A DNA stretch of 64,000 bases from Cohnella cholangitidis (GCF_014107495.1 NZ_CP041969.1:1981001-2045000), one strand, 5' to 3'. Counted from the stretch's first letter, positions 44,252-54,053 are shown. Numbers and translations: made by a program. The notes: a model not told the origin generated them from the sequence alone.

Positions 44252-45508
44252 ATGAAATACGACGTAATCGTAATTGGCGGAGGCTCCGCCGGGTTAATGG
44301 CGAGCATCGCGGCAAGCAAACGCGGCGCCAAAGTCCTTTTGCTCGACAAAGGAGAGAAGCTCGGGCGTAAGCTCGGAATCTCCGGCGGCGGCAGATGCAA
44401 CGTTACCAATAACAAGGAAACCGACGAGCTGATCAAGCATATTCCCGGCAACGGCAGATTTTTGTACAGCTCCTTCGCCAACTTCAATAACCGAGACATT
44501 ATCGCGTTTTTCGAGAATCTCGGGATCGCGCTTAAGGAAGAAGACAACGGGCGAATGTTTCCGGTCACGGACAGAGCCAAGACCGTAGTTGACACGCTCG
44601 TCGGCCAAGTTCGCAAGCAAGGAGTCGAAATTAAGCTTAACGCCCCAGTGGATACGATTCTTTACGAGGACAATCGCGTGGTCGGCGTACGACTGAGATC
44701 CGGGGATGTGCTGGATAGCCGCGCCGTCATCGTCGCCTCGGGCGGCAAGTCCGTGCCTCAGACCGGCTCGACGGGAGACGGTTATCATTGGGCGGAAAAG
44801 GCCGGACATACGATCACCGAGCTTTTTCCGACGGAAGTTCCTCTAACGTCCAATGAACCATTCATTACGAGCAAAGAGCTTCAAGGTCTTTCCCTTCGGG
44901 ACGTTTCCTTATCCGTATGGAATCCGAAAGGGAAGAAAATCATCGAGCACCAAGGCGACATGATCTTTACCCACTTCGGCATATCCGGGCCGATCGCGCT
45001 TCGATGCAGCCAATTCGTCGTCAAAGCCCTCAAGCAATTTAACGTAGGCAACGTCGAAGCGTCCGTGGACTTGATGCCCGACGATAGCGTCGACGAGGTC
45101 TATTCCCGAACGTTGAAGCTAACGGAGCTTGAGCCCAAGAAGTCCGTCAAGAACATTCTTAAAAGTTGTTTGCCCGAGAAGATGGTCCCTTTGCTCTTGA
45201 AGCAATCCGGGCTGGCTGAATCGCTTACTTACGACAACCTTCCGCGGCAGGAATGGATGCAATTAGCTAAGCTGATCAAACGATTCCCGATAAGAGTATA
45301 CGGAACCTTGTCGATAGAAGACGCTTTCGTCACGGGCGGTGGCGTTAACTTGAAGGAGATCGATCCGCGGACGATGGAGTCGAAGCTCGTGGACGGATTG
45401 TATTTCTGCGGAGAAATACTCGATATCCACGGTTATACGGGGGGCTACAATATCACCGCTGCCTTCTCTACCGGATATTCCGCCGGCATGAATGCCGCTA
45501 TCCGATAA
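44252..45508 (+). CDS. HI0933/YhiN-type FAD-dependent oxidoreductase
   Basis: 418 residues. N-terminal FAD-binding [50 protein letters not shown], inner segment [20 protein letters not shown] and C-terminal FAD closure [42 protein letters not shown]. Typical YhiN/YtfP-family length; the physiological reaction is not established. The strong terminator follows directly. Its last 171 bp (45331-45501) are present again at 48601-48771. Confidence 0.92.
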   Translation: MKYDVIVIGGGSAGLMASIAASKRGAKVLLLDKGEKLGRKLGISGGGRCNVTNNKETDELIKHIPGNGRFLYSSFANFNNRDIIAFFENLGIALKEEDNGRMFPVTDRAKTVVDTLVGQVRKQGVEIKLNAPVDTILYEDNRVVGVRLRSGDVLDSRAVIVASGGKSVPQTGSTGDGYHWAEKAGHTITELFPTEVPLTSNEPFITSKELQGLSLRDVSLSVWNPKGKKIIEHQGDMIFTHFGISGPIALRCSQFVVKALKQFNVGNVEASVDLMPDDSVDEVYSRTLKLTELEPKKSVKNILKSCLPEKMVPLLLKQSGLAESLTYDNLPRQEWMQLAKLIKRFPIRVYGTLSIEDAFVTGGGVNLKEIDPRTMESKLVDGLYFCGEILDIHGYTGGYNITAAFSTGYSAGMNAAIR

Positions 45509-45515
45509 ATGAAAC

Positions 45516-45567
45516 ACGGAACTTACAGCGGCTTTCAAGCAGCCACTGTAAGTTCCGTATTTTTTTC
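45516..45567 (+). terminator. Terminator of the flavoprotein gene
   Basis: 13-bp perfect stem (45516-45528 with 45546-45558), then A and eight T. It marks the upstream edge of the AT-rich island. Confidence 0.9.
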
Positions 45568-45671
45568 GTGCCGGTTATCCTAATTGGCCTGTTTAAGTGA
45601 ACATACGGCGCCAGTAGCTAGATGTATTTTTACATGTCCACTCTAAGGGGTCATGACCACAACAAAGTTAT

Positions 45672-46585
45672 TTATTCAAATACAATTTTCACAGCCATTG
45701 ATTGAATTGTTGATATTCCAAATGTCCATGCTTTTGCCTTTTTGCCAATAAGTGAAGTATCGAAGGAATACTCAGACAGATCGCGGTTTTCTATATACCA
45801 TTTTCCATCTTCGGCTAAAGCGATCCATGCGAGCATATTACTCTCATCTTTGACTAAAATCCGTTTTTTTCTATATCAATCTCCGTAACAATACCCGTAA
45901 AATCGGCATCCCTTGTACAACATTCTTGGATAGACAACTCGAAATCTATTGTTTTTCCAAGTATCTTATATATTGTGTCACTAATTGCTTGTATTTCCTC
46001 TTGGGTAAAAACCCTTTCAATGTCTCCATAACTTCTAATTTCGATCCATAATCTATTATTAAGAACAGATATATATAATATCTTGATGGAATGCTTTTGT
46101 TCAATTTCATTTCTATGATCAGAAATCGATTCAATGATTCTCTTAAAATCATTGTCTAACTGATACAAGAATACTGATATTGGATTTTTATCATATTGGA
46201 TACTCAGTCCGAGGGCTTCACTTGCATATCTTAAGCTAATGTATAAAGATTGATTAAAAATAATAGGAGCTTGAGTCATTTTGTGTTCTTCTTTGTTAAT
46301 CCATGACCTAAAGCTAGATTGCTCTACCGTGATGCTAAAATTATCTTTAGTTGCTGTTGCGGTTTTCTTACTCGCATTCCAAAATACATTTGCACCAAAT
46401 ATTTCGAAAAATTGTCGAAATGGGACTAAGACTTGATTTTCCTTTATTATTGCGTTAGAAGAAATATCAAGTAGTTGGTCGTTATTGTAAATCTTAATTG
46501 TCGTATTACTAGGTGGATTCGCATATATGTGGGGGTAACTACAAAAAATAATGATAGAAATAAGACTTATTATTACTTTTCTCAT
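45672..46585 (-). pseudogene. Secreted protein with copper-amine-oxidase-N-like domain, frameshifted at an A7 run
   Basis: From ATG 46585 (MRKVIISLISIIIFCSYPHIYA signal peptide) the frame encodes a Cu_amine_oxidN1-like domain (about 25-130: VPFRQFFEIFGANVFWNASKKTATATKDNFSITV), then a domain with PISVFLYQLDNDF. It stops at 45854, just after a run of seven A on the coding strand. In the next frame the protein continues without a stop for about 60 codons to 45672: ILVKDESNMLAWIALAEDG, then GKKAKAWTFGISTIQSMAVKIVFE, an OB-like tail resembling DUF3221-type domains. One extra A would give EKKRILVKDE and join the two. Either a homopolymer sequencing error or a true frameshift. Function unknown; probably cell-surface. 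Confidence 0.65.
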
Positions 46586-46927
46586 CAGAATCATCCTAAT
46601 TTTTGTTTTTAATACAATGGGTAAGAGATAATATGCACTAAAGGCGATCACATTCGGAGAAACTCCTATGTACATGTAGGTTACTCAATATATTCAGACT
46701 ATTTATTTTCAAGAACTTATAGAGGTTGGTTTACCATTAACAGAATGACTTATAATAATAGACTAGACAGAAGATAATTTTGTTGCTTTAAATTATAAAT
46801 TCCAACAATTCATTTGTGGATCAAAAAGTCTTAACGAATAGGTACAGGGCAATGAATGTCTAGTACAATCATGTTCATTCTAGTATTAATTGCCCTTACC
46901 TATTCAAACATATAGAAAATTATGATT
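46586..46927. other. AT-rich intergenic region
   Basis: About 340 bp between the frameshifted gene and the protease gene, with several homopolymer runs. Palindromic text near 46830-46915 (AGGTACAGGGCAATGAATG and ATTGCCCTTACCT) could form a stem after the protease gene. No ORF supported. Confidence 0.4.
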
Positions 46928-48226
46928 TTAATAATCAAGTCTTACGGATGTAATTCCTAAATGAGAAACAACATTTTGTATATGAGAATAAAGGAATCTT
47001 GGTTCAGTTCCCACCATTTTCGTTCCTGATAAGACACCAGTTAATCTGTGACTTCCAAATTCATTTGGTATATATGTTGGTGCACCGCTATCTCCTCCAT
47101 AAGCATATGCTGCTATGCTTCTTAGGCCCGTAAGAAATGTTCCACCTGGCGCCCCGGAATCATATGGTGTTATTAAGGGTCCGCAGGTTACTTCGGTTGT
47201 TCTTCCAGATTTACATACTGTTTGCCCTATTATTTCACTAGAAATAGATTCTGTAGACTCAAATACACCATTCTGGTATAAGTATGGCGATGTAGCTGTA
47301 TTTGATTGTCCAATTACAATTGCTGCTGCATCGGCGGTTCCCTGATAATGCCGTCTCTCAACCATTCCTATTACTGATCCCCCTTGAGTGTATACTTGTC
47401 CCAATTCTGCGCAATGTGCAGCTGTTACATAGGCAACTTCTCCTGTATTTAGCCATCCAGTAAATGCACCTGTGCAAGGAAGATTGTTAGGTGGCACTAT
47501 TTCAAGTCCTCCAATCAATGGACGGGTGTACGCAGTCCTTGAAGTTAACGTTATTGGAGAAAATTCACTATTAATGATATAGTAATTATTTTTAAATCTT
47601 TCTTCAATTTCTTTTCTGACAAACGAATCTTCACTTGGAACTCCAATAATTACTTTATTATCGGGGATAGAGATATCCGTAGAAACGTGAGTCCATTTAT
47701 TTTCGATAATAAATTGATTTATCTGTTCCTGATAGTTTTCTAATTCACTTAAAGGAGTATCTACCTCAAAGATCTGCAATTTATCTATTCGAGGAAAAGC
47801 ATTGATAATTTCGGAATGTATATTTGATTTCGAGCTGTTATTAACTAAGCCAACTCTAATAGTTCCATTATTCAAAGATCGGTCAAAGTACATCCCCCCA
47901 AAAGAGTCTTTATGCTTTGTGATCAATTCAACTTGAAGATCTCTCGCGTATTCAATGGTAACATCCTGATCCTTTAATAATTCCATTTCATCATTAGTTA
48001 AATATACACCATATGTTTCCTTGCTTTTGTTATTAATACTATTAACAGAAACAGATTCAAGTTTTTCTAGATCATAAACTTTCCTAAAGTATTCATTGCT
48101 GCTTTTTTCAAACTGTGATAATGAAGATAAAGAATTTGATGAACCATCTGTAGTTGCCAAAACAGGAGTGGTGGCTAAAAGACCAATAAGGAAGACAATT
48201 GACAACATGCTAGTTAACTTTCTCAT
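46928..48226 (-). CDS. Secreted trypsin-fold serine protease (streptogrisin/alpha-lytic-like) with propeptide
   Basis: 432 residues. Signal peptide (about 1-24, ends VLA), a long pro-region (about 25-230) and a trypsin-like domain (about 245-425). Catalytic His in YVTAAHCAELG, Asp probably in GTADAAAIVIG and Ser in YGGDSGAPTY. VCKSGRTTEVTCGPL is the streptogrisin/alpha-lytic signature, and two Cys pairs are likely disulfides. The pro-region with charged helices fits a folding-assistant propeptide. Coding AT bias is strongly unlike the flanking genes. The gene is intact with ATG and plausible RBS. A secreted protease of an acquired island; its target is unknown. Confidence 0.88.
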   Translation of the reverse strand: MRKLTSMLSIVFLIGLLATTPVLATTDGSSNSLSSLSQFEKSSNEYFRKVYDLEKLESVSVNSINNKSKETYGVYLTNDEMELLKDQDVTIEYARDLQVELITKHKDSFGGMYFDRSLNNGTIRVGLVNNSSKSNIHSEIINAFPRIDKLQIFEVDTPLSELENYQEQINQFIIENKWTHVSTDISIPDNKVIIGVPSEDSFVRKEIEERFKNNYYIINSEFSPITLTSRTAYTRPLIGGLEIVPPNNLPCTGAFTGWLNTGEVAYVTAAHCAELGQVYTQGGSVIGMVERRHYQGTADAAAIVIGQSNTATSPYLYQNGVFESTESISSEIIGQTVCKSGRTTEVTCGPLITPYDSGAPGGTFLTGLRSIAAYAYGGDSGAPTYIPNEFGSHRLTGVLSGTKMVGTEPRFLYSHIQNVVSHLGITSVRLDY

Positions 48227-48496
48227 CTGGAAAACACACCTTTATTTGGTTTTTTTGTAACTAGTTTAAAATATACAGCACTTCCGATTAATTGTATTGA
48301 AAATATTCCCAAACAGTAAATTTTCACTATATATTTGGTTAATAAGTATCACTATTTATTGTTTGATTTACAGGATTCGACTAAATACTCCTTCATTCGA
48401 ACATTCATCTAGTATTCCCTCTTTAAGGATTCGACTTTAGATACTCGAATATCATCGGCATCGGAATCCAGCGTAAACCATCCGAAAGATCATTGA

Positions 48497-48783
<287 letters not shown>

Positions 48784-48838
48784 CGCATAGTAATAACAGT
48801 TAAGCGGCTGTCACTTGAGAAATTGGATTGTTATTTCA

Positions 48839-48878
48839 AAATGGCGACTTTAGGGAGGCTATCCCTGCGTCGCCATTT
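48839..48878. repeat. Hairpin with 10-bp stem and inner stem
   Basis: AAATGGCGAC / GTCGCCATTT (48839-48848 with 48869-48878), with an inner AGGGA / TCCCT pairing. A strong, T-poor hairpin in non-coding DNA. Confidence 0.75.
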
Positions 48879-48984
48879 CACGTCTTTGGTCGATCGCTTC
48901 CTTCTTGAGAAGATTATGGGCAAGCGAAAGCCACCTGACCTCTAGGCTTTCTTTAACTTCAGAAGCCTCGATTGTTCTTTATTA

Positions 48985-49051
48985 CAAAGAAACCGTACCT
49001 TTCGTATATGGTTGGGTGGTACCTCCATTTTACCAAGGGGCGGTTTCTTTG
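48985..49051. repeat. Inverted repeat with 11-bp arms
   Basis: CAAAGAAACCG / CGGTTTCTTTG (48985-48995 with 49041-49051) enclosing 45 bp that contain a GGTGGTACC-rich segment. Confidence 0.7.
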
Positions 49052-49099
49052 CGTTATTATGGGGTGGAGATTTTCGAAACAGCGATAAAAATAGAGGGT

Positions 49100-49210
49100 A
49101 TGTATCTCCTGTAGGAGCGAAGCGTTTGCCTTTTCCGACGTGAAATCCCCTTGTTACGGGGTTATCAATTCAGATTTCACGTCGGGAACAGCAACCGGAA
49201 GGAGATACAT
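49100..49210. repeat. 111-bp nested palindrome, MITE- or structured-RNA-like
   Basis: Outer arms ATGTATCTCCT / AGGAGATACAT (49100-49110 with 49200-49210), then TTGC / GCAA and TTCC / GGAA, then a perfect 13-bp stem CCGACGTGAAATC / GATTTCACGTCGG and a small CCCC / GGGG apical hairpin. The pairings nest, so the whole 111 bp can form one rod. No ORF inside. It resembles a miniature inverted-repeat element or a structured RNA; no second copy is seen in the window. Confidence 0.7.
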
Positions 49211-49297
49211 TCCTCCAAAATCTAGTCGCTGCTAAGGAAGGGGGCGTTCTCTAGTCATCTAAGATGACTTATGGGACAGCCTCTTACTGCCATAGGA

Positions 49298-50674
49298 TCA
49301 GCGCTCAACGGCAACGTTCGTTTTGGGTGCGCGGAATTGCAATCGGTAGAACAACAACATCCCCACGTGCAGGACGGCAAGCACGACATATATATTGCTG
49401 AATAGGGAACTGCCCGGATCGGTATGGACAGGAAGCCAATTCGTCGCCGTGCCCTGCTCCGATACGATGCCGTACACGCCTGCCGCTATTCCTTGGGCGA
49501 TAAAGCTAACCATCGAGAAAAGCCCCATGCCCACTCCGACCTGGTCTTTGGGCAATGATCCGGATACGGAATTGGACATCGCGATCTGCATGAAGGATTG
49601 GCCTACGTTGCCGAACATCAAGAAGAAAGCGATCCACGCCGGAGAGATTCCCGTAAAGACGGCCAACAAGGCAAAACAAGCGATTAAACTAGCGGAAGCC
49701 ACGGAGTACAGGTAGGAATTGCCTTTCCGATCCGCCAATTTGCCGCCCTTCCTTCCCAGGATAGCGGAGGCTGCCGCTGCCGGAACCATGGCAAAGCCGA
49801 TCCAACTGGAATCGAGATGATAGACTTCGGACAACAGAACCGGCGTTAAAAAATATAAAGAAACGCCTATGCCGCTGATGAGAAATGCAAATGTCAGCGC
49901 GATGGAATATTTCAGGTTACGAAATAGCCGAGGCTGGATAAAAGCTTCTCTGGCGTAGCGGATTCGCACGACGAAGAGAATTAATGCCGCTAATCCTAGA
50001 ACCAAGTATAGCCAGGTTCGATTCGTAACCCCTAGTAAAAGCAGCGTAATCGATGCAGCGAGCAAGCCTCCGCCAAGCCAATCGAATTTACGGGGAGCTT
50101 CTTTCGGCTCATGCTCCAAATATTTGCGATAAAACGGAAGCAACAGCAAAATGAACAAAGAAGGCAGAAACAGCCAACGCCAGTCCGCGAAGCTGACGAC
50201 AATCGCGGAGATGACGGGCGCAAGAGCGCTTCCGAGCCCGATCCCGACGGCCGTCATGCTTAGAGCGGAGCCCCGCTTCTCGGGCGAAAAGTACCGCACC
50301 GGGATGATCAAAGCAATCGCCGGAATCGCCGCGGCCCCCGCGGACTGCAGACACCTTCCGAGCAACGCCAACCAGAACGTCTGGGACACGAGTCCGATGA
50401 GCGAACCCGCCGCGAACAGCGTCAGTCCGAACGTCAGCAGGCTTTTCAGTTGGAATCTATCGGCCAATTTCCCGTACGTCACCGTTCCAAATGCGTAGAT
50501 AAGCGTATAGGCCGACGACAACCAGCTTACTTGAGCGAGCGTAAGATGAAACTCCTCGCTAATTTGCGGAAGCACGACGTTAAACATAAGGGCGCTCATC
50601 GACGATAGCATGACGGTAAACATCATTAAACGCATTAAAATCATGCCTTTTCGTTGCCGAAGATCGGAACTCAT
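49298..50674 (-). CDS. MFS multidrug exporter, DHA2/EmrB-QacA-like (TetR-controlled)
   Basis: 458 residues with about 14 membrane segments. Motif A is TYGKLADRFQLKSLL and motif C-like GIGLGSALAPVISA, characteristic of drug/H+ antiporters; N-terminal VVLPQISEEFHLTLAQVSWLSSAYTL is the QacA/TetA(L)-type start. It expels an unknown drug or metabolite across the membrane. The divergent-type operator motif upstream is shared with the adjacent TetR gene (same strand, upstream). Intact. Confidence 0.92.
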   Translation of the reverse strand: MSSDLRQRKGMILMRLMMFTVMLSSMSALMFNVVLPQISEEFHLTLAQVSWLSSAYTLIYAFGTVTYGKLADRFQLKSLLTFGLTLFAAGSLIGLVSQTFWLALLGRCLQSAGAAAIPAIALIIPVRYFSPEKRGSALSMTAVGIGLGSALAPVISAIVVSFADWRWLFLPSLFILLLLPFYRKYLEHEPKEAPRKFDWLGGGLLAASITLLLLGVTNRTWLYLVLGLAALILFVVRIRYAREAFIQPRLFRNLKYSIALTFAFLISGIGVSLYFLTPVLLSEVYHLDSSWIGFAMVPAAAASAILGRKGGKLADRKGNSYLYSVASASLIACFALLAVFTGISPAWIAFFLMFGNVGQSFMQIAMSNSVSGSLPKDQVGVGMGLFSMVSFIAQGIAAGVYGIVSEQGTATNWLPVHTDPGSSLFSNIYVVLAVLHVGMLLFYRLQFRAPKTNVAVER

Positions 50675-50700
50675 CGTTAATCTCTCCTTTAATCGAATAA

Positions 50701-50722
50701 TGAATGTAAGTACATACTTGCA
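50701..50722. promoter_or_regulatory. TetR operator upstream of MFS gene
   Basis: TGAATGTAAGTACATACTTG followed by CA, a partial palindrome. Its reverse complement matches the motif at 51346-51367 in 19 of 22 positions. It lies 27 bp upstream of the MFS ATG. Confidence 0.65.
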
Positions 50723-50730
50723 ATATTTGG

Positions 50731-50759
50731 ATAAAAAAACTAGGGTGTCAAAGCCCTAG
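50731..50759 (-). terminator. Terminator overlapping the tetR stop codon
   Basis: Stem CTAGGG / CCCTAG (50740-50745 with 50754-50759) followed on the minus strand by a T-run at 50731-50739. The distal arm contains the TAG stop codon of the regulator gene, so the hairpin begins inside the coding end. Confidence 0.75.
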
Positions 50760-51330
50760 CGAATAACCGTGCGCTTTCCTCGATAAATTCATCCAACGAA
50801 TCTTCCGGCATCGGCTCTTTGGCGTTCAAGTGATTGCTGATGAAAGCGCCATGATTCATCCACATGAAAGATAATGCTTGCAATTCCGCATTCGAAGTCA
50901 AAACCTTGCCTTGCTCCGACATGGCGATTAAATAATTCGTTAACAGTTTTTTCAGTTGTTGAGGATGGCGCCCCGCCTCCTGATAAACTTCCTGAGGGAG
51001 ACTGCCGCTGCCTCTATGCGCGATTAAAAATAGCTTTCGATTCCGCTTCATAAGCTTATGATACGTTCGGCTGATCAAGAGCAAATCCGAGAGCAATTCC
51101 CCTCTTAGTCCCTCGTTAAACAGCTTTGTCATTTCATCGGCATAATGATAGCGGCTAAACGCAGTCTCCAGCAGCTTCTGTTTCGTGCCGAAATGGCGAA
51201 ATAACGTGACTTCGTTCACTCCCGCGGCAACGGCGATCTCCTTGGTCGTCGTCCCGTCATATCCCTTCTCCGCCATGAGATCGATAGCGGCTAGCAGAAG
51301 CTTATCTCCAGTGCTTTGATTGTTGCCCAT
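50740..51330 (-). CDS. TetR family transcriptional repressor
   Basis: 196 residues from ATG 51330 (AAGGGG upstream; the longer frame lacks an RBS). The N-terminal HTH is GYDGTTTKEIAVAAGVNEVTLFRHFGTKQKLLETAF; the rest is the ligand-binding helical domain. It probably represses its own gene and the MFS exporter through the shared 22-bp operator motif at 51346-51367 and 50701-50722, and is released by the exporter's substrate. Confidence 0.9.
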   Translation of the reverse strand: MGNNQSTGDKLLLAAIDLMAEKGYDGTTTKEIAVAAGVNEVTLFRHFGTKQKLLETAFSRYHYADEMTKLFNEGLRGELLSDLLLISRTYHKLMKRNRKLFLIAHRGSGSLPQEVYQEAGRHPQQLKKLLTNYLIAMSEQGKVLTSNAELQALSFMWMNHGAFISNHLNAKEPMPEDSLDEFIEESARLFARALTP

Positions 51331-51345
51331 TTTCCCGCCCCTTAA

Positions 51346-51367
51346 TGCAAGCACTTACTTACATTCA
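51346..51367. promoter_or_regulatory. TetR operator upstream of its own gene
   Basis: TGCAAGCACTTACTTACATT and CA, the inverted copy of the motif upstream of the MFS gene (19 of 22 identical), 16 bp upstream of the tetR ATG. Confidence 0.65.
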
Positions 51368-51447
51368 TAATTGTATTCGGGTAATGGATTAATGTCAACA
51401 ACTGGATCGATTATTCCACGCCTTGTTTTCCTCTCCCATGCGAAAGA

Positions 51448-51822
51448 TCAAGTAGCCTCGAAATGATCGTACGAGCCGTCATCGGCGGAGAAGCTCTTCC
51501 CTTCGCCTTCTGCCGCGGAGCTGGCCACCTGATAACTCTCCTCCCAATCCTCGTTGACGGTATGCGCCGGGATCGGAATATCTCCCATGCCATAGGCATG
51601 GTCGGTCACGTCCACGACTTCCGCCGGCGCATGTTCCATCAACTGTCCCGCATAACATTGCACGATCTCGAGCGCGGACGTCAAATCCTCGTCCTGTACG
51701 TGGATATGAAGCCTTCCTTCCTCGTGCAGCTGCGGCTCGTACCCTAGTTCCATTAACGTCTCTCCAGCCAATCGAGCCTGATTTTCGTCCGGGAACTGGA
51801 ACATCAGGGCGGCGTGCTTCAT
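51448..51822 (-). CDS. Unknown 124-residue protein
   Basis: 124 residues from ATG 51822; GGAGAGG lies nine bases upstream and two earlier Met codons are badly spaced. The first half (MKHAALMFQFPDENQARLAGETLMELGYEPQLHEEGRLHIHVQDEDLTSALEIVQCYAG) looks like an alpha/beta ferredoxin-like module, similar in shape to DUF2007-type domains, but this is by pattern only. The C-terminus is acidic and polar. No membrane segment. Stands alone between tetR and ecsB. Function unknown. Confidence 0.7.
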   Translation of the reverse strand: MKHAALMFQFPDENQARLAGETLMELGYEPQLHEEGRLHIHVQDEDLTSALEIVQCYAGQLMEHAPAEVVDVTDHAYGMGDIPIPAHTVNEDWEESYQVASSAAEGEGKSFSADDGSYDHFEAT

Positions 51823-51897
51823 GTCACTCATCCTCTCCAAGTACCATTAACGCATCCAATCCCGCATAGGTTTTCCAAAAGGGGGTACCGTTTATTC

Positions 51898-53190
51898 CTA
51901 TTCCTGGCGAAAAACCTTAAGAGTAACGAAAGCATGGTTAACGAATCGTACCCAGAAATAACCGGCTAACGGCGCCACCGCCAGGGCCAGCCAGCCCGCC
52001 CCTCCGTAACTGAAGCCTATCTTCGCGCCTACGATAAATGCCCATACGGTCATTGCCGGCAATGCGCCCCATACTCTCGCCTTGTTCGCGGCTTGTTCAA
52101 GCATTTCAATACGCCATTTGAACAAAGCAATGTAAGGCTCGGTCAACCAGTTCATCCACTGCCTGTGCACCATGAGCATGAGAAGCATCGGCAAGGCGAG
52201 CCAGACGATTGCCGCCAATAACGCCGGCGAAGCAAGCGTTGCGGCTATCCCGGCGCCGGTAAAACTGAGAACGGGTTGGAAGAGATCCGATCTGCGCAGA
52301 ACGGATTTAAACCAACTGTCGAGCAGCCTGTGAGCATCGTCACGGTGCTTAAGAAGAGGCTGCGAACGTTTGAACAGCATCGGTCTGCGCAGCATCGGGG
52401 CAGGCTTCTTGTCCATTGCCTCTTTAAGAATAAACCTCACGTTACCGGCATAGAGGGAGTTCTCTATCGCGATCTCGTGCAGGAATGTACCGTGCATATT
52501 TAGACGCATGATCATCAGCCAAGCCGAGATTCCCGTCAGGGCCGCGATTGCCAGCCCCATAGCGGCTAGATTATCTTCTCCTATGACGGCGAAAGAAACA
52601 AACAGATAGAGTAACGCGAGATAACCCGCAATCGATACGAGCGCTCTTTTCCAGCCTTTCCACGTTTGCGTTAATCGATCTCTCAGCAGCATCCATACAA
52701 AGCCGAATAAGGAACAATAGAGAATTAGAACGAGCAGATAGCTCCCGGAGAGCCGGAAAATTTGCAGCAAAAGAGGCGAGGCGACGGCAATGAACAGAGA
52801 TGAGATCAGGAGCCTGGTGACGATTCCGTATAGGAAGCCTCCCATGACTTTGCCGCGAATCCACCTTGCCCGGCGATGAAGGAATAATCCGTCCCCGGGT
52901 TCCGCGAACGTTCTATATTTGCCGATCAATTGTAATAGTCCAAGAAGAATGAAGATCCCTACGAGAATGTTATGGTCCAAGCCTACCGGAGGATCGCGCA
53001 ACAGATCCCTGTACATGCCGCCGAAGATGAAAAAGCCGGGAAGCAAAACGTACAGCCAAGTCGCCCAGTCCATCACCGTTCGCCAGATTTTCCAGACGGC
53101 CGTCCAATTGGCGGACACCCGCTCGATGAACATGAGGAGCGGCTCGTATCGGTCGGGACGAAATGCATCCTTGTTCGGCTCGCGTATCAT
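51898..53190 (-). CDS. ecsB: ABC transporter membrane subunit, EcsB type
   Basis: 430 residues with about eight to ten membrane segments and the conserved loop segment FAEPGDGLFLHRRARWIRGKVMGGF. It is encoded directly after the ATPase with a 4-bp overlap, the B. subtilis ecsA-ecsB order. Ecs is needed for normal secretion, sporulation and competence in Bacillus, and is linked to intramembrane protease RasP; the transported molecule is unclear. Confidence 0.9.
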   Translation of the reverse strand: MIREPNKDAFRPDRYEPLLMFIERVSANWTAVWKIWRTVMDWATWLYVLLPGFFIFGGMYRDLLRDPPVGLDHNILVGIFILLGLLQLIGKYRTFAEPGDGLFLHRRARWIRGKVMGGFLYGIVTRLLISSLFIAVASPLLLQIFRLSGSYLLVLILYCSLFGFVWMLLRDRLTQTWKGWKRALVSIAGYLALLYLFVSFAVIGEDNLAAMGLAIAALTGISAWLMIMRLNMHGTFLHEIAIENSLYAGNVRFILKEAMDKKPAPMLRRPMLFKRSQPLLKHRDDAHRLLDSWFKSVLRRSDLFQPVLSFTGAGIAATLASPALLAAIVWLALPMLLMLMVHRQWMNWLTEPYIALFKWRIEMLEQAANKARVWGALPAMTVWAFIVGAKIGFSYGGAGWLALAVAPLAGYFWVRFVNHAFVTLKVFRQE

Positions 53191-53957
53191 GCCCGCACCT
53201 CGTCATCGATGTATGTCAACTTATGAAAACAATCGAACAATCTCGCCTCCGGACCGCACCCCGCGGCGGCTCTAATCTCGTCCAAGGTTCCGGAAGCGGC
53301 TGCTCCCCCGCCGTGGACTAGCACGAACCTGTCGCATAATCGCTCCGCCGAATCGAGTACATGCGTCGTCAACAATACCGCCGCTCCGCGGCTCCTCTCC
53401 TCCTCCAAGGCGTCGAGCAATTCCATTACGGCGCCGGGATCGAGCCCGATGAACGGTTCATCCACTAAATAAAGCTCGGGCTGCAGCAAGAAACCGATAA
53501 TGAGCATCGTCTTTTGCTGCATTCCCTTTGAAAATCTAAACGGATATTCGTGTTTAAAGGCATGCAGCCTGAATCTGCGCAACAGCTTGTCCGCGCGTTC
53601 GCGGAACAATTCCTCGGGAATGCTTCCCGCAGCCGCGACGAGAACAAGATGCTCCCACAACGTCATCCGTTCGTATAATATGGGTTGTTCCGGAATGTAG
53701 GCGATTCGCGAGGACAAGTCCCCGGCTTCAGCGTTTTCTCCTTCTATTCCATGCCACGCGAGCTTTCCTTTCCAATGGGGAAGCTGGCCGAGCAACCCCT
53801 TCATAAGGGTGCTCTTCCCGGCTCCGTTCGGACCTAACAATCCGACTCGTTCACCGGACTGAACGGTCAAGACAACATCGCGCACGATGGGGCGTCCCGG
53901 TTCGTATCCGGCTTCTGCTACGTCCGCGCGGAATAGCGGTTCTTTTCCGATTGGCAA
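53187..53957 (-). CDS. ecsA: ABC transporter ATP-binding protein, EcsA type
   Basis: 256 residues. Walker A LLGPNGAGKSTLMKGLLGQL, signature-like FRFSKGMQQKTMLIIGFLLQ, Walker B ELYLVDEPFIGLDPGAVMEL and switch HVLDSAERLCDRFVLVHGG. The EcsA-type SKGMQQK signature replaces LSGGQ. ATG overlaps ecsB's upstream end; the two form an operon. RBS AGGAGG. Confidence 0.9.
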   Translation of the reverse strand: MPIGKEPLFRADVAEAGYEPGRPIVRDVVLTVQSGERVGLLGPNGAGKSTLMKGLLGQLPHWKGKLAWHGIEGENAEAGDLSSRIAYIPEQPILYERMTLWEHLVLVAAAGSIPEELFRERADKLLRRFRLHAFKHEYPFRFSKGMQQKTMLIIGFLLQPELYLVDEPFIGLDPGAVMELLDALEEERSRGAAVLLTTHVLDSAERLCDRFVLVHGGGAAASGTLDEIRAAAGCGPEARLFDCFHKLTYIDDEVRA

Positions 53958-54053
53958 CTTCTACTCCTCCTCCGTCAAGCTTCTTTAACATACGAAGAGG
54001 CCGATTGTGAAGTTTCAATCAGGCGACTTGGATTATTCCGTTAAATCCGGACA

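Larger units (their letters stand above)
48784..49297. other. Non-coding region with three palindromes
   Basis: About 510 bp between the flavoprotein fragment and the MFS gene with no supported ORF. It holds three hairpins in a row (48839-48878, 48985-49051 and 49100-49210), listed separately. Confidence 0.7.

Noticed and set aside
49100-49210. Rho-independent terminator for the MFS gene region
   Set aside because: Nested pairing spans 111 bp with no T-tract and it lies 88 bp past the MFS stop, so a simple terminator does not explain it.
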